64,000 nt of DNA from Anomaloglossus baeobatrachus (GCF_048569485.1 NC_134353.1:531742008-531806007); one strand, 5' to 3'; shown: positions 1 to 11,204, counted from the stretch's first letter. A program made the numbers and translations. Notes: generated by a model from the sequence alone, not told the origin.

Positions 1-670
1 TGAGGTCACAGCTAAAAACACCAGCCCCCAGCTGTAGGGCTTTATCTTGGCTGGGTATCATAATTTGGGAAGACCGCATGTCATTTTTTAAATTATTTAT
101 GTAAGTAAATAAATAAATAAATTAAAAAAAAAAAAAGCCGCATGTGGTTCCTCTTATTTTGTTACACAACCAAGATAAGCACAGGGCTGGAGTCTGCAGC
201 CTGTACCTATGGGCTTTATCTGTGCTGGATATCATAATGCGGGTGCACCCTATGCCAATTACTTTATTTTTATACCACGATATTGACTCGCAGACAGCGC
301 CTGTGAGTGGTTGCAGTCAGTTGCTGTCACACAGGCTGGGGGCACGTCTGACTTCAAGCAATCACAGATGCTAGGACAGCCAGTTGGTGGGGAAAGCAGG
401 GAAAATATGCGATGAGCGTAATGTGCGGCACCAGAAGTGAATGCTCAACCTGGAAGCAGTGTGCCGCCATAACGGAGCCTCGATAAGTATGAAGCGCTTA
501 CTTCATTCTTATTTTCTTTATTTTTCGTTTATTTTTTTTAAAATTTCTCGAGTGCCAGATCCGGATCAAACACCTGGAATCCTGGGCCCAAGGCCCGGGC
601 TCGGCACCTGGGTACCTTTGAAACTGCACGAATCTGGACTTTTACAGTCCAGGTCTGCTCATCACTAAAA
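1..670. repeat. Half copy of a foldback (inverted-repeat) element
   Basis: This stretch matches, in the same order and orientation, the right half of the foldback at 56926-59095. Shared landmarks are the 'ggctttatcttggctgggt' box, the 'aagataagcacagggctgg' box, the 'cagtcagttgctgtcacaca' box and an end reading 'gctcatcacta' near 666. An A-rich tract lies at 97-136. Short open frames here are chance products of the repeat. It looks like a non-autonomous foldback DNA element; the superfamily is not clear and the left part is outside the window. Confidence 0.6.
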
Positions 671-1814
671 GAGAGTCATGCCAGCTCGGAAGTCGCCTGG
701 ATTACCAAGGTTCACATCAGATGTTGAGAAACCAGGTCAATCTGATTATGGCTACTGGAACAAACCATACATGGCCAAAGCAAAAGCACCTGGATCTGAT
801 AAAATGCTACTATAACAGCAGAGGAAATGAGAGGGGATATATGAAGCATACGAGGAAACTATAGATGGATACAAGACCTGCATGTCCATTGACTGATAAA
901 CAACTAGTCATTCAATGCTTCAATGTCATAAAAAAGAAGGCATTATCACAACTGGAGATGGATCAACTGTACTTCAGATCCACACTACAATAAGACCTGG
1001 AAGAACAACATGTGCAACCTTTTGTATATCCTGTTCCAATTCTGCAACTAGAGAGCACTGCATTTCATCTGAAACAGAAAATCATAGATAAACTAAATGC
1101 CATCAACCCCAGAGATCGACTGACAAGGCTTAGCAGAGAAATACCAACAGACAGTATGCTAGAAGATGCCAGTAGAGCACTTGCATCAATTGTAACGTGG
1201 CATGGGGTGGTAGTTGTGGGCAAGGTAATTTTCTGCCGAACCCCGGCATGTTACATGAAAATGGGGGTCCTAGCTGGATGTGTAGTGCACCACAGTAGCG
1301 ATACACCTTTGCAGGCCGCATGTTGCCGATGGCTTTGGCTGGCCAGGACCAAATGGTACACAGTTCCAGAGAGGAAAGCACAACTTCTTTATAAACACAA
1401 AGTCTTTACTGAACAGATGGCTGATGGTAACACTATACACGAAAGTGGGCACATTGCTTCTCGGACATTTCATATGCATTAAAGAGTAACTCCAGACATA
1501 TTCCTACGGCATGTTCATTCTCATAAGTCCTTACGCGTCCACATAAGCCTGAGCAATTCACCACCACCCAGCTCCACCTGACATCACAGTCCTCTAGGGT
1601 CGCTCCGTCCTCTCTGCAGCTTTGCGTCATATTCCTCTACTGTAGAGATTGTGCCAATATGGCTGGACCAGGCTAATCTACTCCTGACGCTTCTGGATCT
1701 GCCACCTAGGACTATCTATTTGACTCGCACACTGTTTCTTCTAGGCCCGTCCCTTCTTGAGCTATAAGCCATTAAGGGCCGTACTACTGAGCGTCTCCCT
1801 TAGGGATCAGTCTC
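671..1814. other. Unassigned stretch, possibly the front part of the downstream LINE plus an insertion
   Basis: From 1012 to about 1190 the plus strand has an open frame (VPILQLESTAFHLKQ and onwards) that stays in register for some 60 codons. It lies upstream of the LINE post-RT region and could be its N-terminal part, but no motif proves this. About 1190-1810 shows no similarity I recognise and carries only short spurious frames. The RT catalytic core expected between this part and 1815 is missing. Confidence 0.25.
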
Positions 1815-2152
1815 TCAGGCACTCACTTACTCAGTGGATTCAGACTCGACTCCAGTCACTGGAAGAGGCAAGAAAAGAAGCAATATCCAAATATAATCAA
1901 AGGTTAAGACAGATCCTGAAGAGCCAGCTCAATGGGAAGAATAAGATCCACTCCATCAATACATACGCCCTGCCAGTTATCAGATACCCTGCTGGCATAG
2001 TGTGCTGGCCAAAAGAAGAGATGGAAGCTGCAGATGTAAAGACCTGGAAGCTCCTTACAGTGCATGGAGATTAGGCCCTGCCCTCCAAATCTAAGATCCA
2101 AAGATTGTATACCAAGAGAAAAGAGGGTTGTCAGAGCTTGATAGGTCTCCAA

Positions 2153-3364
2153 TGTGACGCCCTTGACTAGCCAGGTTGTCACGGGTAGTCCCATACACAC
2201 ACACGCCCCCCCCTTTTAGAAAGGTGACAATAGCCAAACTACAAAACCTTGTCACAATCCCCTGGGTTTGATGTTCACACCAGGGGGGCGGAGCCAGGTG
2301 GTTGGCTCCGCCCACCGAGTAGTTCACAGGCCCTGAAGCAGGAAAAACCAGTGGGAAGTTGAGCTTTGACAGTGAAGTGAGGCTGAGTGAAGTTCAAGGG
2401 CAGACCTGTGCCGAGGTCTGCCACAGTTTACACAAGGTGTCTGGGTTGGGTTAGAGCCCAGTAACCTCTGGCAAGGAGGCAGACGGTGGTGGCCGCCTGC
2501 AGGAGCTGGGATTACAGCCGGTGGAACCGTAGGGACCTGGGATGGGTGGTGGCCCGCCGGTACCGAACCGGGGAACCGATTGGAAACCGGAGCACCAGGA
2601 GGGGTACTCAGACCCTGTTCGAGGCCCAGAAACAACCGGGCTGAGTCAAATCAACTGATTGAGGACTGGACTTAAGGACCTATCCCACCTAAGACCCGAC
2701 TGAAGACAACAGCCCAACCATTAGGGTAACGCCACCGCCGAGGCATAGAGACCCGAGGGGCCAGCGTCTGCGGGCAAAGAGGGCTCTCCCGGCACATACC
2801 AAGCCGGGGAGCGGACTACCGTTGCTTAGGCATAGGAGTCGACATTTTCTACATAAGTAAGGTGCAGGAAAAAGGCGGAAACCACCAACCTGATAAGGGG
2901 AAAACTGCAGCAGGCTGCGGGCACCGTTCACCATCTGGTTTGGTTTACCAGAGACTGCAGCGTGTTTGTAATAGTGAGTACAACAGTGCGTTCGGGCCGC
3001 ACCGACACCCCAGCACGCATCCATTTTCCCCGCCTCAGCACCTCCCTCGGGCCCCCGGGACCATCGCTCCCCCTACCCAAGGAGGGGTCAACACCAAGCT
3101 GCGCAACACCATCCCTGGGAGCCCAGTCAACGGCAGCGGTGGTGTCCATCCATTCACCACAACCCATGGGTGGCGTCACGAACTCAAACGCCCTACAAAC
3201 AACCGCGGCCTTGGCCGTGGACCTCCCCACCGAAGTCCCTACGTGTAGCGCCAAGTCCCCTTTTCAGAGCGATGTGACCCCCGGGTCCGTGAGTAGCTCG
3301 AGCCACCCACCGACGAGCACGGATCCGAGCGGCTCAGCAGCCGGCTGAGCCCCGGGGCGGTACA
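2153..3364 (+). mobile_element. Solo LTR, family A (1.2 kb)
   Basis: It starts TGTGACGCCCTTGACTAGCC and ends in CGGGGCGGTACA, the TG...CA layout of an LTR. Flanks are ccaa (2149-2152) and ccat (3365-3368), a likely 4-bp target duplication with one change. It is inserted in the LINE. Related LTRs in this window are 4141-5286, 38506-39681, 46257-47384, 48711-49947 and 50327-51459. No internal region remains, so this is a fossil left by LTR-LTR recombination. Open frames inside are not genes. Confidence 0.75.
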
Positions 3365-3469
3365 CCATCATGGTGTCCATCACATAAGCCACCATCACGG
3401 ATGAAATTAGGAGTATCCAGGAATACATCAGAAAAATGGCATCAAAAGATGAGATGCTGAGAGAGCCTA

Positions 3470-3970
3470 AAGGCCATTTTACACGCTGCGATCTTGCTAG
3501 CGAGATCGCTAGCAAGCGTACCCGCCCCCCATCATTTGTGCGTCATGGGCAAATCGCTGCCCGTGTCGCACGTCGCTTACACCCGTCACACATACTTACC
3601 TGCCTAGCGACGTCGCTGTGACCGGCGAACCGCCTCCTTTCTAAGGGGGCGGTTCGTTCGGCGTCACAGCGACGTCACTAAGCGGCCAGCCAATAGAAGC
3701 GGAGGGGCGAAGATGAGCGAGACGTAACATCCTGCCCACCTCCTTCCTTCCTCATTGCCGGCGGACGCAGGTAAGGTGAGGTTCCTCATTCCTGCGGTGT
3801 CACACATAGCGATGTGTTCTGCCGCAGGAACGACGAACAACATCGTACCTGCAGCTGCAACGATAATTGGGAATGGACCCCCATATCGCTCATAGGTGTC
3901 ACACGCAACGTAAAATTCTGTGACCCCAGCGACATCGCTTTAGCGATGTCGTAGCGTGTAAAGCGGCCTT
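3470..3970. mobile_element. Non-autonomous DNA transposon (MITE) with TIRs and TA duplication
   Basis: The ends are inverted: AAGGCCATTTTACACGCTGC on the left and, read backwards, AAGGCCGCTTTACACGCTAC on the right. The dinucleotide TA flanks it at 3468-3469 and 3971-3972, and removing the element plus one TA makes the LINE reading frame continuous across the site. The middle is self-complementary around 3600-3690, and the whole is GC-rich. It shares its core with the element at 37150-37733, including 'agcggaggggcg' and 'acatagcgatgtg'. No transposase is present. The TA target suggests Tc1/mariner-like mobilisation. Confidence 0.75.
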
Positions 3971-4140
3971 TAGGCAGCAACAACAACAGTCATGGAAAAA
4001 AACACAGGCACATGAAGTTTCATGGCAAGACAAGCTGCTAAATGGAACATTCTATTGACAGATAATGGAGGTAACAGACATTGAGAAATCCTATGAATGG
4101 CTGGAGAAACCTGGATTTAAGACAGCATAGAGGCACTAAT

Positions 4141-5286
4141 TGTACTGCCCCGGGGCTCGGCTGGCTGCCGAGCCGCTCGGGTCCGTGCTCGTTGGTGGGT
4201 GGCTCAAGCTCTTCCCGTACCCGGGGGTCACGTCGCTCTGAAGGGGAGTTGGCGCTACGTGTAGGGATGTCGGTGGGGAAGGTTCACGGTCGAGGCCGTG
4301 GAGTTTAAGGGTGTAAGTTCGTGACGCCACCCATGGGTTGTGGTGAATGTGGACACCACCGCTGCCGTTAACTAGGCTCCCGGGGACGGTGTTATGCAGC
4401 CTGGTGTTGACCCCTCCGTGGGCAGGGGGTGAAGGTCCCGGGGCCCGGTGGTTGTGAGGTGCGGGCAAGATGGTGTGGTGCGGCGGACACTGTTGTACTC
4501 ACCATGACAGATACACCGGAGTCTCTGGTAAACAAAAAAGGATAGTGGTCGGTGCCCGCAGCCGGCTGCGCTTTACCCCTTGCTCAGGTTGGTGGTTTCC
4601 GCCTTTCTCCTGCACCTCTGTGGTAGAACTTGACTGCTCTCCGGCTTGATGTGTGTTGGGGAACCCGTTTGCCCTCAGGCGCTGGCCCGTGGTATCTCTC
4701 TGCCTGTGCGGTGGCTTTCTATCTCCCTTGATGGGCTGTTGCCGTCTTTTCGGTCTTGGGACGGGAAAGGACCTAAGGTCCAGACCTCAATCAGTGAATT
4801 CGACGTGGTCCAGTGGCTTCTGGACCTCGTTCTGGGTCTGAGTACCCCTCCTGGTGCTCCGGTTTCCAGTTGGCTCCCCGATTCGGTACCAGCGGGCCAC
4901 TACCCTGTCCCGGTCACTTACGGTTCCACCAGCCGTCTTTCCAGCTCCTGCAAGCAGCAACCACCGTATGCCTCCTTGCCACGATACCAGGGCTACGACC
5001 CCGGCACCGGTCATTGTTGTTGCTGCAGACCTGACGCCACAGGCCTGCTGCACTTGAACTCCACTCCACTCCACTGTACTGACTAAACAGATGGTTTGTT
5101 TCCTGTCTCAGGCCCTCTGGACTCCTAAGTGGGCATGGCCAACCGCCTGGCTCCGCCCCCTGGTGTGACCATTGAACACTGAGAGAGGTGACAAGGGTTT
5201 GTAGGTTGGCTGCTGTCACCTTATTAGGGGCTGGTGTTTGTGCAGGGGGTCTACCTGTGACTACCTGGCTAGTCCAGGGCGTCACA
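4141..5286 (-). mobile_element. Solo LTR, family A, reverse orientation
   Basis: Read on the plus strand it begins TGTACTGCCCCGGGGCTCGG and ends CTAGTCCAGGGCGTCACA, which is the inverse of the copy at 2153. A perfect 4-bp target duplication, taat, flanks it (4137-4140 and 5287-5290). It sits in the same LINE as the 2153 copy. The LINE frame resumes directly after it (the ALGTKSIEGRIYHTRQ block), so the boundaries are firm. No internal genes; fossil solo LTR. Confidence 0.85.
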
Positions 5287-5662
5287 TAATCATAGTGGGA
5301 CAAGAGCAGGCGCTAGGCACCAAATCCATAGAAGGAAGGATCTACCACACAAGACAAGACCCAAGGTGCAGACTATGCAAAGAAACCTCGGAAACGGTGC
5401 AACATATAGTGGCAGGATGCATAATGCAAGTAAAAACAGTGTATACCGAATACCACAATCAACTAGCAGGAATTGTATACAGGAATGTCTGTACAGCGTC
5501 TAGGCTAAGTCCCCCTAAGTCCAGGTGGAAGACTCCAGAAAAGGTTGCAGAGAATGAAATGTCAAAAATCCTGTGGGATTTCAAGATCCAGACGGATAAG
5601 CAGGCTTTTGCAGAAACCTTAAACTCCCAGGCCTCTGGTAGGGAATGCAAGAGTAAGGAAGA

Positions 5663-5672
5663 ACAAAAAACC

Positions 5673-5732
<60 letters not shown>

Positions 5733-5737
5733 CTGTA
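5663..5737. repeat. (TA)n microsatellite
   Basis: Alternating TA with a few tg steps. It abuts the TA target duplication of the Tc1-like element. Small open frames here (runs of Tyr-Ile) are repeat translation. Confidence 0.95.
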
Positions 5738-5954
5738 TACAGTGCCTTGCGAAAGTATTCGGCACCTTTGAATTTTTCAGTCTCCCACATTTCAGGCTTC
5801 AAACATAAAGATAGAAAATTTAAATGTTATGGTGAAGAATCAACAACAAGTGGGACACAATTGTGAAGGTGAACGATATTTATTGCTTATTTTAAACTTG
5901 TATAAAAAATATTAAACTGAAAATTGGCCCATGCAATATTATTTGTCCCCTTTA

Positions 5955-6885
5955 AGTTAATACTTTGTAGAGCCACCTTTTGCTGCGATTATAGCTGCAA
6001 GTCGTTTGCACATCAAGAGACTGAAATTCTTGCCCATTCTTCGTTTGCAAATAGCTCGAACTGAGCTCTTTCCACAGATTCTCAATTGGATTCAGGTCTG
6101 GACTTTGACTTGGCCATTCTAATACCTGGATACGTTTATTGGTGAACCATTCCATTGTAGATTTTGGTTTATATTTTGGATCATTGTCTTGTTGAAAATC
6201 TCCGTCCCAGTCTCAGGTCTTTTGCAGACTTCAAAAGGTTTTCTTCAAGAATGGTCCTGTATTTGGCTCCATCCATCTTCCCATCAATTTTAACCATCTT
6301 CCCTGTCCCTGCTGAAGGAAAGCATGCCCAAACCACCATGTTTGATAGTGTGGATGGTGTGTTCAGGGTGATGAGCTGTGTTGCTTTTACGCCAAACATA
6401 TTGTTTGGGATTGTGCCCAGATAGTTTGATTTTGGTTTCATCTGACCAGAGCACCTTCTTCCACATGTTTGGTGTGTCTCCCAGGTGGCTTGTGGCAAAC
6501 TTTAAACAACACCTTTTTATGGATATCTTTGAGAAATGGCTTTCTTCTTGCTACTGTTCCATAAAGGCCAGATTTGTGCAGTATATGACTGATTGTTGTC
6601 CTATGGACAGACTCTCCCACCTCAGCTATAGATCTCTGCAGTTCATCCAGAGTGATCATGGGCCTCTTGGCTGCATCTCTGATCAGTTTTCTCCTTGTTT
6701 GAGATGAAAGTTTGGATGGACGGCCAGGTCTTAGTAGATTTGCAGTGGTATGATACTTCTTCCACTTCAATATGATCGCTTGCACACTGCTCCTTGGGAT
6801 GTTTAAAGTTGTGCAAATCCAGTTTTAAAATTCTCCACAACAGTATCACAGACCTGTCGGTTGTGTTCCTTGGTCTTCATGATGC
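5955..6885 (-). pseudogene. Tc1-family transposase relic (DD34E type)
   Basis: Read on the minus strand from about 6879: MKTKEHNRQVCDTVVENFKT, then QAIILKWKKY, the linker GRPSKLSSQTRRKLIRDAAK, RTTISHILHKSGLYG, the first catalytic block MWKKVLWSDE, FPSAGTGKMVKIDGKMDGAK and the last block [20 protein letters not shown]. The order matches the paired helix-turn-helix plus DDE layout of Tc1 transposases, which cut and paste the transposon at TA sites. The frame is broken: a short deletion after the first helix near 6825, a frameshift after the WSDE block near 6455, and another near 6180 where the second catalytic Asp region should lie. The C-terminal 50 residues are garbled. Not functional. Confidence 0.85.
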
Positions 6886-7559
6886 TATCTGTGCTTTAAA
6901 CAGAACACTGAGACTATCACAGAGCAGTTGCATTTATACGGAGACTTGATTACACACAGGTGGCTTATATTTATCATCAGTCATTTAGGATCAGAAAACC
7001 AAAAAGAAAAAGAAAAACTCCTAAAAAGTATATTTTAATTCTAATTACTCATTAAAATCCGTCAGTATAAAAACAATGCTTATACATGTTCATTAGAGTC
7101 AAATGGTACATTTAAAGTGGGTGAAGAAGGGGTGATAGATCCGATTGGTGAGGACAGTGCTGCTTGCTTACTATTCTCAAGATAGGGGCAACTATAATTG
7201 CTGCATTTCATACTCCAATAGTTTTTTAAAACGGAGATTGGGGGTGAGATATCTATCCCTCCCTTTCACCTACCTACCAGCGGAGGTGCACCATAAGTTA
7301 TTGGGTACCCCCCGCTCCACGTCGTCTATCCCTAATATCTCCCTGCAGCTCGTCAGTTGCAACCGGGAGACCCACCACCAAAAGATTAATAGTTTGTGCA
7401 AATAGTTACAGATAATAATTCAGGCGTATATAAGTATGTTACAGCCCCTCATAGATATTATATAAATCTCAGATCAAAGAGAAAAATATTTATATACATA
7501 TATCTGGATGTAAAAAACTCCCAGCAGGGAAACTTATCTGCTGAGGTCATCCAGCAAAA

Positions 7560-7622
7560 ACATCCCGTAACCCGACGCGTTTCCCCCCTATTTTTTCTTT
7601 AGGGGTTCATCAGGGGAATAAA
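7560..7622 (-). ncRNA. Type I hammerhead ribozyme, copy 1
   Basis: On the minus strand: core box CTGATGA (7613-7607), stem II of six pairs CCCCTA/TAGGGG closed by an A-rich loop, then GAAA (7583-7580), a minimal stem III CGCG, and the cleavage-site triplet GTC (ending 7574) followed by GGG, which pairs with the CCC before CTGATGA as the base of stem I. All catalytic-core positions fit the consensus. Family knowledge: Penelope-like elements carry such hammerheads in their terminal repeats, where they process the RNA. Confidence 0.85.
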
Positions 7623-7789
7623 TGATCCGAGGATTATTTCTAGAGAAAACACAACATATCCATGATATAATATCTTGTTTTGTGCCAAATCATTGAAAAG
7701 TTCTCAAATGCAGAGATGGAACCTATAAAAATAGTTTTATAATGGGGACATACCTTATATCTTTTGAATGCAGGAAAAAATTAGTATGA

Positions 7790-7945
7790 AATCAGTAACC
7801 CATAATAGGGTCAACCATCCCAGATGCGGCGGATGGCTATATTCAAGGTTCCGTAGGTTAGTATGACATCAGTAACCCATAATGGAATCAACCATCCCAG
7901 ATGCGGCAGATGGCTAAATTCAAGGTTCCGTAGGTTACAGGATAC
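7790..7945. repeat. Two tandem copies of a 77-bp unit in the pseudo-LTR
   Basis: The unit runs from 'agtatgaaatcagtaaccca' to 'ggttccgtaggtt' and is repeated once with a few changes (gaaatc/gacatc, cggcgg/cggcag). The same pair occurs at about 12890-13045 and inverted at about 15165-15325. Confidence 0.9.
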
Positions 7946-8034
7946 CAGCTGTCATGTAATGCAGCTTCTCTTACCTATCGCCGCATCTTAAATGAAATTT
8001 TAAGCGTTCCCGGCTTCCACGTGTCATTCCGGAA

Positions 8035-8330
8035 GTGCCAAACACGTCCCTTCCGCATCCGTTCCCTGGGCCTGCATCGCGGCGCACCATGGCGACCAGC
8101 CGGAAATGATCCAGCGGTCACTTCCGCTCATGCGTGCCATGGTGCGTTCCACAATGCTGAACCGGAAGTCGCCAGGTAACGTCACTTCCATATCCGTTCC
8201 CTGGGCCTGCATCGCGGCGCACCATGGCGACCAGCCGGATATAATCCAGCGGTCACCTCCGCTCATGCGCGCCATGGTGCGTTCCACCATACTAAACCGG
8301 AAGTCGCCAAGTAACGTTACTTCCGTTATA
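8035..8330. repeat. Two tandem copies of a 126-bp GC-rich unit in the pseudo-LTR
   Basis: Each unit holds 'cgttccctgggcctgcatcg', 'cgcaccatggcgaccagccg' and 'gccatggtgcgttccac'. The open frame across it (about 110 codons on minus) shows the repeat twice and is not judged a gene. Inverted counterpart at 14790-15080. The 12096-13230 copy stops inside the first unit. Confidence 0.85.
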
Positions 8331-8837
8331 TTCCTCCCCATTATACTACGTTCCATAGTATCTAACCGGACGCGTCTGATGACGTCATTTCCGGAATACG
8401 TCTATTTTATTCTATTTTTTCCCCCACCTATATGTTCCACAGTGGAAAATAGAAGAACGATTAAATAGTATATCTTCCTACCTATATCCACTATGAAAAA
8501 CAAAGTCTCCTAGTATCTCCTGTACATAAACGATATATATATATCTCTCCCAGGGCCTTATAGATAATGTTTACCCTATTTTTAATTTTATGTAGGACCA
8601 GGATAGTGTCTTCATTTTGAAGATGGGGGACCTAAGTCTAAATGAGAACCTAAATCCTAAATGCACAGCAAAACAGTTAGAGCCCTGACAAGAGATATTT
8701 CTTGCCAGTCAACAAAATATGACCAAATCATCAAAAGAAACTAGCTATATTTATTAAAATTCCTCTCAGGTATAGCAACATATAGAGGGGAGGGAAGGGA
8801 GGGGGGGGGGATGGGGGAGGAGGGCCATCTGACACAT

Positions 8838-11204
8838 CTAGATGAAACTGGTGTAACTAAGAACCTCATTGAGTCCTTTTGGACTAACTGTATCAAGTAA
8901 AAATGTCCACCGTGCCTCTCTCTGAAGAATTTTAATATCCCAATTGCCTTTCCTAGCTGGTATAGGGACGACTTCGATCCCTTGGAACCGTATGCTCTTT
9001 GGATCTCCCTGGTGGCACATATTCACGTGTCTCGCTATAGGTGTATCACGTTTGTGGGTGATATCACCTATATGTTCTCCTATGCGCACACGCAATTGGC
9101 GTCTTGTCTTGCCAATATAGCTGAGCGGGCATGTACATGTACATCTATATACTACGCCCTCCGTCCGACAGTTTACAAAGTCTCTGATATAGAAGGCTCT
9201 GCCTGATTGATGATTATTAAAGGTTTTACTTTGATCAATAAAGGGACAAAACTTACAGGACCCACATTTGAAGGTCCCATGTGGCTTTCTTTCCAGCCAT
9301 GTCCCTGGTGCTTTCTCTGCCACATAGTGGCTGTGTACTACATGATCTTTAATGGTCTTGCCTCTTCTATATGTAACGCTCGGATATGGCGTGATATATT
9401 CACATATATCGGGGTCTGATCTTAATATCCCCCAATGTCGTCTCAGTATATGCATAATCTTGGTATTTTCATCATCATATGACCCAATGAGTCTAGTAAT
9501 CTGTTCTTGTTCCGATTTGGGTTTGGGTTTGGGAGTCAATAATGTAGCCCTCTTTTGGCCCCAAGCGGACTCAAAGGCTGTCTTTATTACATGTTCCGGG
9601 TATCCCCTTTTTCTAAAGTTGTCACTCAGGGAGTTTGCCTTCTGTTGAAAATCATATAGGGAGGAGCAGTTTCTCCTATAACGAAGAAACTGCCCCTTCG
9701 GTATCCCCTTACGTAAAGTTTCAGGATGATGGCTCTGCCATCTAAGCAGACTATTTGTTGCCGTTGGTTTGCGGTAGACTGTCGTCCCTAGGGTACCATC
9801 AGTGTTTTTAGTTAAGAGGATGTCCAGGAACGGCAATCTATCACCTCCCACTTCACATGTAAATTTTAACCCAAAGGTATTTACATTCAGATGTGCCACA
9901 AAGTCCAAAAAAGATGCTGCTCCCCCTCTCCAGAGGACGAGGATGTCATCTATGTAACGACCCCAGAAAATAATCTGGGGGTTCCATGTGACATCCTCGT
10001 CCCCGAAAACCACAACATCCTCCCACCAGCCCAGGTATATGTTTGCAAAAGTGGGAGCACACGGGCTCCCCATTGCAGTACCCCTGAGCTGGTGGTAGAA
10101 CTTATTATGGAAAGTGAAATAATTGTGGGTAAGTACAAAGGTGAGAAGTCTGATTATAAACCAGTTGTGTTCTCTATATTGTACTCCTCTTGTTTCCAAA
10201 ACATGTTTAACTGCTCGAATGCCATTGTCATGTGGTATACAACTGTACAATTGTTCAACATCAATTGATGTAAGGATGGTATCCTCTTCAATCTGTATAC
10301 CATCTAGTTTGCTCAGCAGATCTGATGTGTCTCTAATAAAGGAGGGCTGTATGTTAACAAATTCTCTCAAGACTTTGTCCAGATAAATACTGGGGTTTTG
10401 GCCCATTGCATCAATACCTGATACTATAGGTCGTCCCCTCAGGGAATTAAACCCCTTGTGGATCTTGGGTGTAGAGTAGAAGGTCGCAATTGTCACATCT
10501 TTCGGAAGCAGGAAGTCCATTTCCTCTTTCGAGATGAGTCTTAGACTAAAGCCTTCCTGTATAATTTCATTGAGGGCCATTTTAAACTCAGAGGTGGGGT
10601 CAGCAGGTAGAATGGCATATGTAGTTTTATCCGAGAGTAGTTGGAGGCACATGGAGCGATATTGGTCCGTATTCATGATTACAATATTGCCCCCCTTGTC
10701 GGAGGGCTTTATTGTTATGGTTTTATTTTGATCAAGGGTCAATAGAGCCTCTCTTTCTCCTTGTGTAAGGTTATTTTTACTACTCGTTAGACCAGGTCTT
10801 ATCTTACGTATCTCCTTTGTTACTAGTGTCGAAAATATGTCGATACTTGTACAGTCAGTAGGGGGAGGCATCTTCCTATTCTTAGGTTTAAGATCCGTGA
10901 ATGGGCCAAAACCCTCATTTGTTCTGTCAGTCTCTGACAAACTTGCCAGAAGTCTAACATCTGAGAGCATGCTGGGAGAAATCCCTAGTCTCTGGCACTC
11001 ATTCATATCATTATGCCTAAAGTGTTTCCTCCATCTGAGCTTTCTTAAAAATAACTCAAGGTCTTTTACCCAGATGAAGGAATCAAAACGCGTAGTGGGA
11101 ACGAATGATAAGCCATACCCAAGAACCTTCTCTTCTATTGCAGATAGTCTATAGTTAGACAGATTGACAATCTGTTGCCCATCTGTTTGGCCTTCATTTA
11201 CCAT
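8838..11204 (-). CDS. Penelope-like ORF2: reverse transcriptase with GIY-YIG endonuclease
   Basis: An open frame of 788 codons from the ATG at 11204; an ATG further up at 11387 would give 849. It copies the element RNA into DNA and nicks the target. RT blocks in order: STPKIHK and LRGRPIVSG (fingers), motif A SIDVEQLYSCIP, motif B RGTAMGSPCAPTFANIYLG, motif C WGRYIDDILVLW with the two catalytic Asp, then VGGDRLPFLDILLTK. Near the C-terminus is a Cys cluster CGSCKFCPF, then the GIY-YIG nuclease with VVYRCTCTCPLSYIGKT, Arg residues in RRQLRVRIGEH and the catalytic Glu. The frame shows no breaks. I prefer the 11204 start because its ATG overlaps the ORF1 stop; the upstream start would put a long overlap on ORF1. 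Confidence 0.92.
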   Translation of the reverse strand: MVNEGQTDGQQIVNLSNYRLSAIEEKVLGYGLSFVPTTRFDSFIWVKDLELFLRKLRWRKHFRHNDMNECQRLGISPSMLSDVRLLASLSETDRTNEGFGPFTDLKPKNRKMPPPTDCTSIDIFSTLVTKEIRKIRPGLTSSKNNLTQGEREALLTLDQNKTITIKPSDKGGNIVIMNTDQYRSMCLQLLSDKTTYAILPADPTSEFKMALNEIIQEGFSLRLISKEEMDFLLPKDVTIATFYSTPKIHKGFNSLRGRPIVSGIDAMGQNPSIYLDKVLREFVNIQPSFIRDTSDLLSKLDGIQIEEDTILTSIDVEQLYSCIPHDNGIRAVKHVLETRGVQYREHNWFIIRLLTFVLTHNYFTFHNKFYHQLRGTAMGSPCAPTFANIYLGWWEDVVVFGDEDVTWNPQIIFWGRYIDDILVLWRGGAASFLDFVAHLNVNTFGLKFTCEVGGDRLPFLDILLTKNTDGTLGTTVYRKPTATNSLLRWQSHHPETLRKGIPKGQFLRYRRNCSSLYDFQQKANSLSDNFRKRGYPEHVIKTAFESAWGQKRATLLTPKPKPKSEQEQITRLIGSYDDENTKIMHILRRHWGILRSDPDICEYITPYPSVTYRRGKTIKDHVVHSHYVAEKAPGTWLERKPHGTFKCGSCKFCPFIDQSKTFNNHQSGRAFYIRDFVNCRTEGVVYRCTCTCPLSYIGKTRRQLRVRIGEHIGDITHKRDTPIARHVNMCHQGDPKSIRFQGIEVVPIPARKGNWDIKILQREARWTFLLDTVSPKGLNEVLSYTSFI

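Larger units (their letters stand above)
1815..5655 (+). mobile_element. Fossil non-LTR retrotransposon (LINE) with R2/R4-like C-terminal region, split by three insertions
   Basis: Coding pieces lie at about 1815-2152, 3365-3469, 3971-4140 and 5287-5655. The first gives the post-RT block with INTYALPVIRYPAG and WPKEEMEAADVKTWKLL. The second gives IQEYIRKMASKDEML. The fourth gives ALGTKSIEGRIYHTRQ followed by CRLCKETSETVQHIVAGC, a CCHC knuckle typical of LINEs with a restriction-like endonuclease, and ends near ILWDFKIQTDK just before the endonuclease catalytic PD-D. Sequence after TDK no longer fits the family. The interruptions are the solo LTRs 2153-3364 and 4141-5286 and the MITE 3470-3970; skipping them restores colinearity. 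The RT catalytic core is absent and in-frame stops occur, so it is a dead copy. Known family: LINE proteins of this type are common in fish and amphibians. Confidence 0.75.
6994..8837 (-). repeat. 3' pseudo-LTR / 3' UTR of the minus-strand Penelope unit
   Basis: The segment downstream of ORF2. Its first about 1135 bp recur in direct orientation at 12096-13230 and the whole recurs inverted at 14270-16110. It carries a hammerhead motif (7560-7622), two tandem copies of a unit of about 77 bp (7790-7945), two copies of a unit of about 126 bp (about 8035-8300), and a G-rich tract (8770-8825) near the end of ORF2. The left edge is the target duplication. Confidence 0.85.

Noticed and set aside
8024-8468. 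Overlapping frames of 110-120 codons in both directions in the Penelope pseudo-LTR
   Set aside because: They lie across two tandem 126-bp units and show the same peptide twice; recurring in all pseudo-LTR copies is explained by the DNA repeat.
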